From Cytidiella melzeri (taxonomy: Eukaryota; Basidiomycota; Agaricomycetes; Polyporales; Irpicaceae), in NCBI GenBank assembly GCA_022592445.1, contig JABYQR010000019.1, positions 208,330 to 272,329 of the forward strand: a stretch of 64,000 bases of DNA, in the 5' to 3' direction. Position 1 is the first letter of the stretch. Every line of letters begins with the position of its first letter. The notes under the pieces were generated by a model. The model saw nothing but the letters and a program-made list of their open reading frames with translations, searched no databases and was not told the DNA's origin. Both the position numbers and the translations under genes were made by a program. This document shows, one piece after another, positions 32,187 to 41,731 of this stretch.

Positions 32187-33993
32187 ATGATGGATCACAC
32201 TGCCCTAGGAGAGCCGCTTCCGCCTCTTGCCGGAAAACATGCAATTTCTGTCTCGCTGCCTACGTGGACATCGCACATCGGGTTCAAAGAAGATGACCCT
32301 AGCGTCACAGGCCTGATGCAGACGGGCTATCCACGTTTTTGGATCCATTGGAATATACGTAAAGTGAGTAGCAATCAATTGTCGTTTCGCATAGCACTGA
32401 GTATGGACTCTGCGTACAGTTGTCTCGGTACTTTGAAAACAAGTATGCAATTGGCGATGAATTGGCTTTGCTGCTTCGCTCTGCCACTGCGGCGAAGGAA
32501 TGTCAAGCTTTCTTGCAGGCACGGAATGTGGCCGCACGCATTCTTGATTACGAACGTCCCAAGGCCCGTCCAGGCGCAGAAGTGCACGTGGTGTTCTACC
32601 CCCCGGAGTGTTTCCTCGTCGCAAAACAGTTCTGGCAGCATACGGGGCTTGGTATCACTACCCGTCTCGCGGACTACTATATTGCTTTTCTGGATGTCCC
32701 AGGCGAAGAGTCTGCATTTGAGCGCTGCGAAGTCAACAAACTGGCTGCATTTGATCCTGGCGAGGACCTAACAGTACACGCGGAAAACGCAAAAACAACC
32801 ATTCGTCATCGCCTGGCTAAAATCCTCGATATAGAAATTGACTCGGTATGGCTGTATTGTGCTGGCATGCATGCAATATGGTCTGCACATCAAGTATGCA
32901 TGATCACTCTGGGGCAGCGAAAGAGTGTCTGCTTTGGGTGCGCATCGGGGATTTCTATTCTGGTAAATATCTCACCGTTCAGTCTATCAGGTTCCCGTAT
33001 GTCGATACGCTGAAGATTCTGGAAAAGTGGGGGCCAGGCTGTTACTTCTTCCCGGACGGGAGTGATCAGTACATTGACGAGTTGGACCAGCTACTTGCAA
33101 AGCTGAGCGCGGAAAACCCGTCCAGTCCTCCGATCCTTGCGTTGTTCACCGAGGTGCCCTCCAACCCCCTTCTTCGATCTGTCAATTTACCCCGCCTTCG
33201 CCTGCTCGCGGACAAATACGACTTTCCTATCGTTATTGACGACACCATTGGCAACTTTGCTAATGTTAATGCGCTACCCTTCGCAGACATTTTGACCTCT
33301 AGCTTGAGCAAGCTGTTTAGTGGACGCGCTGATGTGATGGGAGGAAGGTGTGTCCATCTTGCGATATCTCATACACCCTTGTTGATATACGGATTCAGTC
33401 TCATTCTCAACACGACCGGCAAATACTGTCAACGATTTCGAGAAGAGCTTGCAAAATCGCATGAAGACATGTACTTCGACGAAGACGTCATCATCATGGA
33501 AAGAAACTCTCGCAACTTCGAGCAGCGAAACAAGATTATCGATACTAACGCGGAAGCCATCACCGACTTCCTTCGGTCATGCACATCAGTGGTCAAAGAT
33601 CTTTACTACCCAAAGTGGCAAACATCGCAGTACTACGACATTTGTCGAAGGCAGTCGGGTCCCAATGGCGGATACGGCGGGCTGTTCTCTATTCTCTTCA
33701 GCTCAGTCGCCGCCGCACAAGGCTTCTTCGACGCGCTTCCTTGCCCGAAGGGACCGAGCTTCGGGACGGATTTCACGCTTGTGTGTCCGTATGCGATCAT
33801 CGCACACTACCGAGAGTTGGACTGGGCGGCAGGACATGGTGTGCCGCTTGAACTCGTGCGGGTTTGGGTTGGGTTGGAGCCGTTGGATGAGTTGATGCGG
33901 GCGTTTTCAGCTGCGGTCAAGGCAGCTGAGGACGCGCATGAGCGGTATGCTCCCGGACAAGTTCCAGGGGCGGTTTGGACGTTACGAGTTTAG
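32187..33993 (+). CDS. cystathionine gamma-synthase-like PLP enzyme, copy 1
   Basis: Fungal Cys/Met-metabolism PLP-dependent enzyme of the Str2 type, predicted to condense cysteine with an activated homoserine to form cystathionine. Exons are 32187-32363, 32420 to about 32937, about 32990-33349 and about 33401-33993; all junctions keep frame. The N terminus reads DHTALGEPLPPLAGKHAI, followed by SVSLPTWTSHIGFKEDD. The cofactor region includes WLYCAGMHAIWSAHQ, IVIDDTIGNFANV (the Asp that holds the pyridine ring) and the Schiff-base lysine in LTSSLSKLFSGRADVMGG. The C-terminal domain ends RVWVGLEPLDELMRAF and GAVWTLRV. The gene has a close paralogue at 38610-40415. The coding frame appears intact. 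Confidence 0.88.
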
Positions 33994-34189
33994 TATGGAA
34001 CGTTGGCTGAACGATTTTGGTACCGTACCTTCAAAAATATATATTTTGGCGGTTCGTAATGGATCGTGGGCTGCTGGCTTTAGCGCAAGGCATGACCACT
34101 GCTCTGACTGGTATCTTGTATATTGCAGATCAATTAGCAGCAAATTACCAAGACCATCGTGTTCCTTAGATGGTCGGGGTAGGCTCAGC

Positions 34190-34320
34190 TCAAGGCAGCC
34201 GATGGAGAAAGGCTTTCTCGACTTCTCGTGCGGAAGTTGGTCCCAATCTTGATGAATGCCACCATGATAGAACCATCTGCTCCTCCAACCCTGTATACAA
34301 CGGTCAGAACCTTGCAAAAG
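34190..34320 (-). pseudogene. class II peroxidase fragment (second copy)
   Basis: On the minus strand an intron end TTCTGACCGTTGTATACAG is followed by codons reading GGADGSIM. This is the calcium-binding GADGS motif behind the distal histidine of class II fungal peroxidases, and TNFRT follows. The same 19-nt intron end and the same exon start occur again near 35850-35883, so this is a duplicated shard. No flanking peroxidase exons are recognisable. Confidence 0.6.
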
Positions 34321-34810
34321 CGTACCTGGTGGTCGAATAGTGGGCGACTCAATCCTCGGAGCTGTGATTAGAGTGAACGAGGGTTCCGTGACATGGTGGC
34401 ACAACGTACAAACATATAATAGAAGCTATGCGGATGACAGGTTCGAGTAGCGGATACGAGACCGATAATGAAGAGAGAGAATATCCCAGAAGAACATGGC
34501 TTTCTCAGAACTTGCAAGATGCCAAAAGTCAAAATAAGCAGTTAGTTTTTTCGTACACACAAGATGGTCAGGTTTTTATATTCAATCGTTTGCATGGTGA
34601 ACAATGAAACAGCACGGCAACATTGAAAGTAGCAAAGCTTTTGAAACCATGGCTTCAATAGTATGTATATCTCCCAGAGAAGGAAAAAAGGAGGACTCTT
34701 CCAGGTCACGCAGCAGTTGTCGAAGGCCCAGCACGGAAATCTCAAGACGGACAACTATAAGCTGATCGCAACTAGAATTTGTCTGTATTGAAAGAATGGT
34801 GTGTAGCAAC

Positions 34811-35865
34811 TTACACGGGAGCTTGGGCCTTTCCGGCGGGAAGGACAGCGACCTGCGACTTAACGATCGACGGGACGGGGGTGACCTCGGAGCAGTCAAT
34901 CAAAGTGTTAGGACTGCAGCCGATGACGAAGAGCTTGGCCATGGCAGCCTTGAGCTTGGTGACCATGGAGTTGCGGTTGGGTGTAGAATGTGTGTGATTA
35001 AATTCTGTGAGTTTGTGGTCTGTGCGAAGAGGTGTTGAGAAGGTCCGTACTGATGAACGATTGCCATTCGCAGGCGGTTGCGGGCGATCAGAGCGTCGGA
35101 CTGGAGGCGAGACTCGCCTGAGAAGGGGGGCTCGACTTCGCCAACGCTGGAGCTGTTACTGGAGAAGAGTAGACCCATTTAGAGAGTCTATGACAGGTGA
35201 GTTAGTGACTGTATGCATGTTCGCTTACAGCCGCACTGACCTCAGCAAAAAAGCAGTTGAGCATCGAAAGTGCTCGAAGTGGAGCCGAAGGGAGTTGCCT
35301 GGGTGACACTCGTTAAAAAGCTTCAAGTTGAACGGAATTATTTTGTACTCACAGGGATGCTGGGTCAGCGTGGTCCTGTGCTGCAACCGTGTGAGAAGTA
35401 AGCAGGTCAACGACCTCAGCTGGAGTGAAGTCACCACTGTCGGCCATGGGTGCCAAATCCTTGTCAAGAGAGTCAGAGGGCTCGGGGACGGTAAGATCGG
35501 GGGCAGGTCGAGATATGTTCGAGCAACCAGCCATGGGGTCAGGCGAGGACCGTCAATGCAGTGGGAGGGACCGACGGCACTAGCAAGCTGGATGAAGTCA
35601 CCGAAGGAAACTTTGTGTTTGGTGGAGAAGTGACGTTGCTACTAGTGCTGAGAAGCATTTGAGCACATTGCCAACCGCGTCATGGAAAGGAAATGTGTGG
35701 TTTATCTTTTCAACGATCTCGTCGACACCATTGTTGGCAACTATGTAAGGGACGAAGGTTAGCACTGTTACTGCAGCGGCGTATGTGTCGCCAGTTGTTC
35801 ACGTACGGAAGTTGGTCTCAGTCTGGGGGTAATGCCATGGTAGAACCATCGGCTCCTCCATCGCT
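34811..35865 (-). pseudogene. degenerate class II peroxidase (Mn/lignin peroxidase family)
   Basis: Secreted haem peroxidases of white-rot fungi oxidise lignin or Mn2+. In order on the minus strand: DGGADGSTMALPPD (Ca2+ site), then in another frame ETNF, VANNGVDEIVEKI and a FHDAVG block. Next are VSFGDFIQLASAVGPSHC, PAPDLTVPEPSDSLDK, and VVDLLTSHTVAAQDHADPAS with the proximal haem-ligand His. The 3' part reads GEVEPPFSGESRLQSD, then KLKAAMAKLFVIGCSP, LIDCSEVTPVPS and the stop at 34811. The blocks lie in at least three frames without splice sites between them. There is a frameshift after SHCIDGPRL and another before ETNF, and the exon order is disturbed (the FHDAVG block follows the GADGS block). 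No signal-peptide exon is recognisable. The catalytic gene is therefore dead, although the 3' exon keeps strongly biased GC-ending codons. Confidence 0.75.
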
Positions 35866-36223
35866 GTATACAACGGTCAGAAATTTGAAGAAGCAAAACC
35901 GGATTAGCCCTTTTTGCAACTGAGCGACTGAAGGTAATACTAGCAGAGAAGTCGCTGTGTCAGCTGTGTATTCGTAAATGAAAACCAGTTGGTGGTCGCT
36001 ATATAGTGGTCAACCCTCGGCGTTGTGAGTCTCGTCACTCAGACTGAATCAGAAAACTTTCGCCATCCCAGCGAGTTTGTCCTTTGAGTCCTTTGATCAG
36101 GTATTGCTTCTCTTTTGGCGAGATGATCGTCGTGTTATAGCCCACTGGCAAGTCTCCCTGAGCTGGGGAGCACGAGATGCGGGAGGTCTAGTAGATCTAG
36201 TAGATCTATGTATGTATAAACAC
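35866..36223. other. peroxidase upstream remnant
   Basis: Contains the intron end of the peroxidase pseudogene and a TATATAG near 36001. A direct repeat CTAGTAGAT(CT) lies near 36188-36207, next to the transposon end. No intact exon was recognised. Confidence 0.35.
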
Positions 36224-36600
36224 TTATAGGGCAAAGAGATTTTGGCGCTGCCACCAGCCACCAGCCACATTGCGCCAGTGTGGCAGGCGCAATGTGGCAG
36301 TCCGAGCGCGACAGTCACAGTCACATCGCTGTAACTGTGTACCTCCAGTGCCCCATCAATAGCGTTCGCGTGACCAAAGTATGGCACAAGGCCGAAGTGG
36401 TCAATAAGCAACATATACTACTATGTTTGATACTCAGATTGTCTTAGCAATTCATGTCTGCCCTAAAAGTATGTTGTCACACTGTAACTTGTGTGACATA
36501 AAGAGCTCCGTGACGTTACTTGCGCCATTGCGCCTGGCGCAAGGAAAAGGTAGAAATGGCGCAAGGACAGCGCTAAATTTGGCGCAAGGGTAGAAATGGC
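36224..36600 (+). repeat. left terminal inverted repeat
   Basis: Outer end TTATAGGGCAAAGAG, inner end GGTAGAAATGGC. It carries a GCCACCA tandem at 36250-36265, then a 13-bp stem GCCACATTGCGCC with a 9-nt loop (36264-36298), and at least five TGGCGCAAG-type motifs between 36520 and 36606. Confidence 0.92.
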
Positions 36601-37267
36601 GCAAGGCGGGCGCTAAATCTTCTAATTATTTTCAAGAACCTGCACATCACCATTGCTAGCACATAGAACAAGACAAATATTTCACTCCTTGCTATCTGCT
36701 TGTACAATGTGTATCTTATGCATCTTTGAATGTTTACTTGCAGAACTAATCCACCCCTCTTTAGCACCTTTTCAATGGAAAATTAACAACAATAAAACCT
36801 TATTTAACCTACAAATGTAAGATCCAATTTTCTTTTTAAAAGAACTGCCCAATAATATATGAGTTTATAAATATCTACCTTGGACCTGACAGGGTTACAA
36901 TACCTGGCACTGAACTTTATGTTGCATTGTTGTGCAATGTTGAATCCCCACCTGTATCTTACCACCTATACCTTACATTGTAGTATATCACAATGTCACA
37001 TTCTACTTGTTATTTATATAAGACCGCAGAATTCACTGTTCTTGCTTATATTGCTGTACATACTGTACTGCAGCGCAATGTTTTGAAGCAGTTGCATCCC
37101 AATAGGATACATAGGTAGTGGCAGTTCCCATGTATTGAGCAGCACAGTGGTAATTGTCAGTGAGTGACCCGCCAAGGCATCCGGTCTAGGAAGGAAGCGC
37201 ATCAGGACAGAGCTACTATACTCGGGCATCCGCCAATCATGTAAAGTTTGTATAAAAGACTCTGAAC

Positions 37268-37356
37268 CGGTACAGGGGAAACCTATCTCTGTTGACCCTG
37301 TACCAGGTACGCATGTATTGCGTTGTACAATTCTATCTCTGTTGACCCTGTACCAG
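37268..37356. repeat. internal hairpin and 24-nt direct repeat
   Basis: CTATCTCTGTTGACCCTGTACC(AG) occurs at 37283-37306 and again at 37333-37356. GGTACAGGG at 37269-37277 is complementary to the CCCTGTACC inside the repeats, so it can fold with either copy. It lies in the non-coding interior of the transposon. Confidence 0.8.
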
Positions 37357-37825
37357 ACTGTCTGATTGACAGTAATACCAGGGATAAACAGCTTACTAAC
37401 AGTACAATGTGTTGTAAGCGCAGAGTTTTGAAGCGCGCACGGGAAGGGGGGCTCAAATCAGAGAACCCAATGTTATTAGGATAGCTACAAAAATACAGGG
37501 ATTTTATATCATTTGGGAAAAACAGACAAGACGAAAAGAGAAATCTGAAACGGGTCATCCAGACTAAGTGCCTCCCATGATATCCGGATGTCATGAAGGC
37601 TCGGAAAGGAACGAGTTCTGGACACATTCTACAAGTTCAAACAACGCAACATACATATAGACTACATAGATACATTCATACATATACATAACCTTCCAAT
37701 TGGCTCTCTTACGGAAACTGTCATGTTTGTGTTATCAACTGCATATGTTATTAACACCCAGCTCGGATTATTTATGCTATATTACAACTCAACATACAAT
37801 ACTAATTTTTACTGATATATTTCTT

Positions 37826-38194
37826 GCCATTTCTACCCTTGCGCCAAATTTAGCGCTGTCCTTGCGCCTTTTCCTTGCGCCAGGCGCAATGGCGCAAGTA
37901 ACGTCACGGAGCTCTTTATGTCACACAAGTTACAGTGTGACAACATACTTTTAGGGCAGACATGAATTGCTAAGACAATCTGAGTATCAAACATAGTAGT
38001 ATATGTTGCTTATTGACCACTTCGGCCTTGTGCCATACTTTGGTTCACGCGAACGCTATTGATGGGGCACTGGAGGTACACAGTTACAGCGATGTGACTG
38101 TGACTGTCGCGCTCGGACTGCCACATTGCGCCTGCCACACTGGCGCAATGTGGCTGGTGGCTGGTGGCAGCACCAAAATCTCTTTGCCCTATAA
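37826..38194 (-). repeat. right terminal inverted repeat
   Basis: Reverse complement of 36224-36600. It lacks the 9-nt TAGAAATGG present in the left arm, has one extra A (GTGAACCAAAG versus GTGACCAAAG) and one C/T difference near the outer end. Confidence 0.92.
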
Positions 38195-38609
38195 CACAGC
38201 GCTTCGTATTTTTGGTCTGGTAACTCACGGTGTTTGTGGACAAGTTCCAGTCTCTGTCTCTCTCTCTCTACCTTCGTCAATAAACACTAGCCACGCAAGA
38301 GCTTAATTGATTGGAACGTTTGGATCTGGATCTACACCGTTACTACATTACATACCTGTACAAACCGGAAGCAGATGAGTTGAAGCTTTAGGTCCAAGTT
38401 GGTCGCTCCGAGTCTGCTGGTAGTGAAGGTCATCCCAAGGACTTGCGACGCAGAGGCGTATCAAGGTGAGTCTACCTTTCCGTGGAGCTCTCCAGATTGC
38501 GCCGTTGCGTGAAATTGGCCACGAGGCTCTGAGAAGCTTCGCATTCCGCCACGAGGCCTAGCTCAAAGTTCGTCCACAATTCGTCTTGCACTCTTAACTC
38601 AGCCCAATC
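38195..38609. other. upstream region of the second cystathionine gamma-synthase
   Basis: Short CT-repeat GTCTCTGTCTCTCTCTCTC near 38250. Parts of 38530-38590 (CGAGGCC...GCTCAAAGT.CGTC) match the promoter side of copy 1 near 32080-32110, showing that the duplication includes promoter sequence. The transposon sits directly upstream. Confidence 0.5.
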
Positions 38610-40415
38610 ATGTCAAACAAAGACCAAATCGCGCTGGGAGACCCTCTGCCAGCTCACGCTGGAAGGCATGCGCTCGTCGCCTCGCTACCTACGTGGTCAT
38701 CAGTTATTGCATACAAAGAAGACGATCCTCGCGTTACAAGCCTGATGCAGGCAGGTTATCCGCGGTTTTGGATCCACTGGAATATACGTAAAGTAAGTAA
38801 CAGTGAGTTTTGTACATATGAACACTGAGATAAGATTGTTCGTGCAGTTATCACGGTACTTCGAGGACAAATATGCAACTGGTAATGAGATGGCTATGCT
38901 GTTATGCTCTGCGACCGCAGCGACGGAATGTCAGGCTTTCTTACGGGCACGTGATGTGGTTGCACGCATTCTGGACTACAAACGTCCTCAGGCTCGCTCA
39001 GGCGCTGAAGTCCATGTAGTGTTCTATCCGCCAGAGTCTGTCCTTGTCGCAAGACAGTTCTGGCAGCATACGGGGCTTGGGATCAGCACCCGTCTCGCAG
39101 ACTACTACATTGCTCTTCTGGATGTACCCGGCGAAGAGTCTGTCTTTGAGCATTCTGAAGTCATGGAGCCGGTTGTACACGATCCTGGCGAGAACCTAAC
39201 AGCGGTCGCGGAAAACGCCAAAATCGTTATCCGGCGCCGTTTGGCCAAGATTCTTGACATAGAAACCGACGCGGTTTGGCTTTATTGTACTGGGATGCAT
39301 GCAATATGGTTCGCACATCAAGTATGCATGTCTGTCTTAGGGCAGCGAAAGAGTGTCTGCTTTGGGTGAGTGTGAAACATGTACATGAGCACAAAGAATT
39401 TGATGTCCAGTCTTTTAGGTTCCCGTACGTTGACACGCTGAAGGTTCTAGAGAAATGGGGCCCAGGCTGCCACTTCTTCCCGGACGGGAGCGACGAGTAC
39501 ATAGACGAGCTAGACCAGCTACTTGCAAAGCTGAGTGTGGAGAACCCATCCAGCCCTCCAATTCTTGCCTTGTTCGCCGAAGTTCCATCTAATCCTCTTC
39601 TTCGATCCGTCAATTTGCCACGCCTACGCCTGCTCGCGGACAAATACGATTTTCCGATCGTTATTGACGACACCATTGGCAACTTTGCTAATGTCAACGC
39701 TCTACCCTTCGCAGACATTTTGACCTCTAGCTTGAGCAAGCTGTTCAGTGGACGCGCTGATGTGATGGGCGGAAGGTGTGTCCACCTCTCAATATTCCCT
39801 ATACTCGTGTTGAGCTACGGATGTAGTCTCATCCTCAACACGACCGGCAAATACCGTCAGCGATTTCGAGATGAGCTTGAAAAATCGCATGAAGACATGT
39901 ACTTCGACGAAGACGTCATCATCATGGAAAGAAACTCCCGCGACTTCGAGCAACGCAACAAAATTATCGACACCAACACAGAAGCCATCACCGAGTTCCT
40001 TCGGTCATGCACGTCAGTCATCAAAGACCTTTACTACCCAAAGTGGCAGACATCGCAGTACTACGACATCTGTCGAAGGCAGACAGGTCCCAGCGGCGGA
40101 TACGGCGGTTTATTTTCCATCCTCTTCAGCTCGGTCGCCGCCGCACAAGGCTTCTTCGACGCTCTTCCTTGCCCGAAGGGACCGAGCTTCGGGACGAATT
40201 TCACGCTCGTCTGTCCGTGGGCGATTATCTCACATTATCGCGAGTTGGACTGGGCGGCAGAACACGGTGTACCGCTTGAGCTCGTGCGGGTGTGGATTGG
40301 GTTGGAGCCTTTGGGTGGGCTGATGTTGGCGTTCTCGGTCGCGGTCCAGGCAGCAGAGCAAGCGCACGAGCGGTATGCACCTGGGCATGTTCCGGAGGCG
40401 GTTTGGACCTTATGA
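38610..40415 (+). CDS. cystathionine gamma-synthase-like PLP enzyme, copy 2
   Basis: Paralogue of 32187-33993 with the same exon layout and phases: introns after WNIRK, within CFG before FPYVDTLK, and within MGG before SLILNTTG. The Schiff-base context SSLSKLFSGRADVMGG and the cofactor block VIDDTIGNFANV are unchanged. Differences concentrate in the N-terminal third (KDQIALGDPLPAHAGRHALV versus DHTALGEPLPPLAGKHAISV) and at the extreme C terminus (PEAVWTL versus GAVWTLRV). The third exon onward is almost identical at DNA level, which suggests either a young duplication or gene conversion. It probably makes active enzyme. The transposon inserted about 415 nt upstream of its ATG could influence expression; this is speculation. 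Confidence 0.88.
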
Positions 40416-41731
40416 CCTTAGAATGGCATGTTGACTGGATGATTTTGGTGGTAGGATCAACGCTATCTTCAATAACACTTTTGCGGTTCGCTATGAGCGT
40501 TGGTCTGCTGGCTTCACTGACAGGGCCGTAACGGCTTGTGACAGATGTTTTTGGAAGTCTTCCCGTATGCAGGACAGAAGAACTCAAGTCCCTTCCATAC
40601 CTTTGAATTTATTAGCGGATCCCTCGGCATCTCACACGGGCGCGATATCAATTCTAGTGAGCATTCACGAGTTGTACACGTCTGTCGACTGGAAGCTCAC
40701 TTGCACTGCCAGTGCTGTCTGGTCACATCTTAGGCCTTGCTTTGCTTGCGGCTCACGTTTGCTCCGTTGACAGCGAGGAAAGGTGGCATGGACTGGACTC
40801 GTGGCCCACTTCAAGTCCCTCTCTACTCCCGTCCTCCGCAGATGATCCATATCTGTCCGCCATGCTCATCTCTTCCTATGTGAGCACACAACAGGTCACC
40901 CAAACATCAGTGCATCCTACCAGAGGGTGTCCTACAATGCACAACCATGAACTTGCAGGTCGGTGTTCCTCATTTGAAATGCTACCCAGTACACGCGTAC
41001 GTCACTTTCTCAAGGGAAACTCAAGGCTTTGGCAAGCTCTAGCAGAGCTTTTACCTCGTTGTAAGTGCATGTCGTGTCGATCGGCAGGTGAGCCTCGTGA
41101 CTGACTTGACGCCAGGTCTGTTCTTGATAACGAAGCTCTTCATGTCTCCGGGCCCTACAAACACAAACCCTTGATTGATGCTGTCAGGTGAGTGCGGTAA
41201 GGATCACATCGATCTTCCTAAGGACCCTTGGAAGGTGAGGCTTATGATTTCCATCTACGGCACAGCCGAGAATGCGTGCCTGATGACTATTGGTCGAGTA
41301 TCGCAGGCACAGCCTTCAAGAGTCCCTGTCCAGATCAAGAGATCTTCGGTTCACGGAAGGCGGTGGTGCAATGCGCTGGGATTAAACTTGGAAATCGATT
41401 GCGGATGCATTGGCGGAAGTTGAGAATCCTAGGACCCTGTACGGCTTATCTATCTTTGACAGCTCATGTCCGTTTCCCCTAGGGCCCGCTTTTCTGTAAA
41501 GATGGACTGGCGCCAAACATGTCGAAGTCGTGTACAACGTAAGTCTCGCGCGCGCGGCCACGATGCAGGGTGAGTTCAAAGTCAACGATACTGTACTCAA
41601 TGTAACACGGAGAGCAGGATGTGGCCACGAGGTTAGAGGGATAAAAGCAACCCTTCCGCGCCGCAATTCGTTCAGAGGCTCCCGGCTCGTTGTTCTGTTG
41701 TCTCTTCATCCACCAACCCGTTGAGTTTAAG
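40416..41731. other. intergenic, possible gene relic
   Basis: The first ~110 nt still resemble the 3' flank of copy 1 (GATTTTGG, GGTTCG, GCTGCTGGCTT blocks), so the duplicated segment extends past the stop codon. Further on, plus-strand pieces such as ADDPYLSAMLISSY (about 40840) and ECVPDDYWSSIAGTAF (about 41265) look protein-like but do not chain into a gene. They may be a decayed gene that I cannot name. Confidence 0.35.

Larger units (their letters stand above)
36224..38194. mobile_element. non-autonomous DNA transposon with long terminal inverted repeats
   Basis: A 1.97 kb unit bounded by inverted repeats of 377 and 369 nt. Ends read TTATAGGGCAAAGAGATTTT on both sides, so the target duplication could be TA or TATA with the element starting at GGGC. 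The interior (36601-37825) is AT-rich and has only short frames, with no transposase motif. Subterminal arrays of TGGCGCAAG/CTTGCGCCA and a perfect 13-bp hairpin lie in each arm and may be transposase-binding sites. The arms differ by one substitution, one 1-nt indel and a 9-nt indel, indicating recent insertion. An autonomous relative elsewhere would have to supply the transposase. Confidence 0.88.

Noticed and set aside
34900..35178. Possible small secreted protein on the minus strand
   Set aside because: Its sequence matches the GEVEPPFSGE-RLQSD exon of class II peroxidases, so it belongs to the pseudogene.
36097..36414. Minus-strand frame over the left transposon arm
   Set aside because: The matching frame in the right arm differs in length and start. 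The arms evolve as non-coding inverted repeats.
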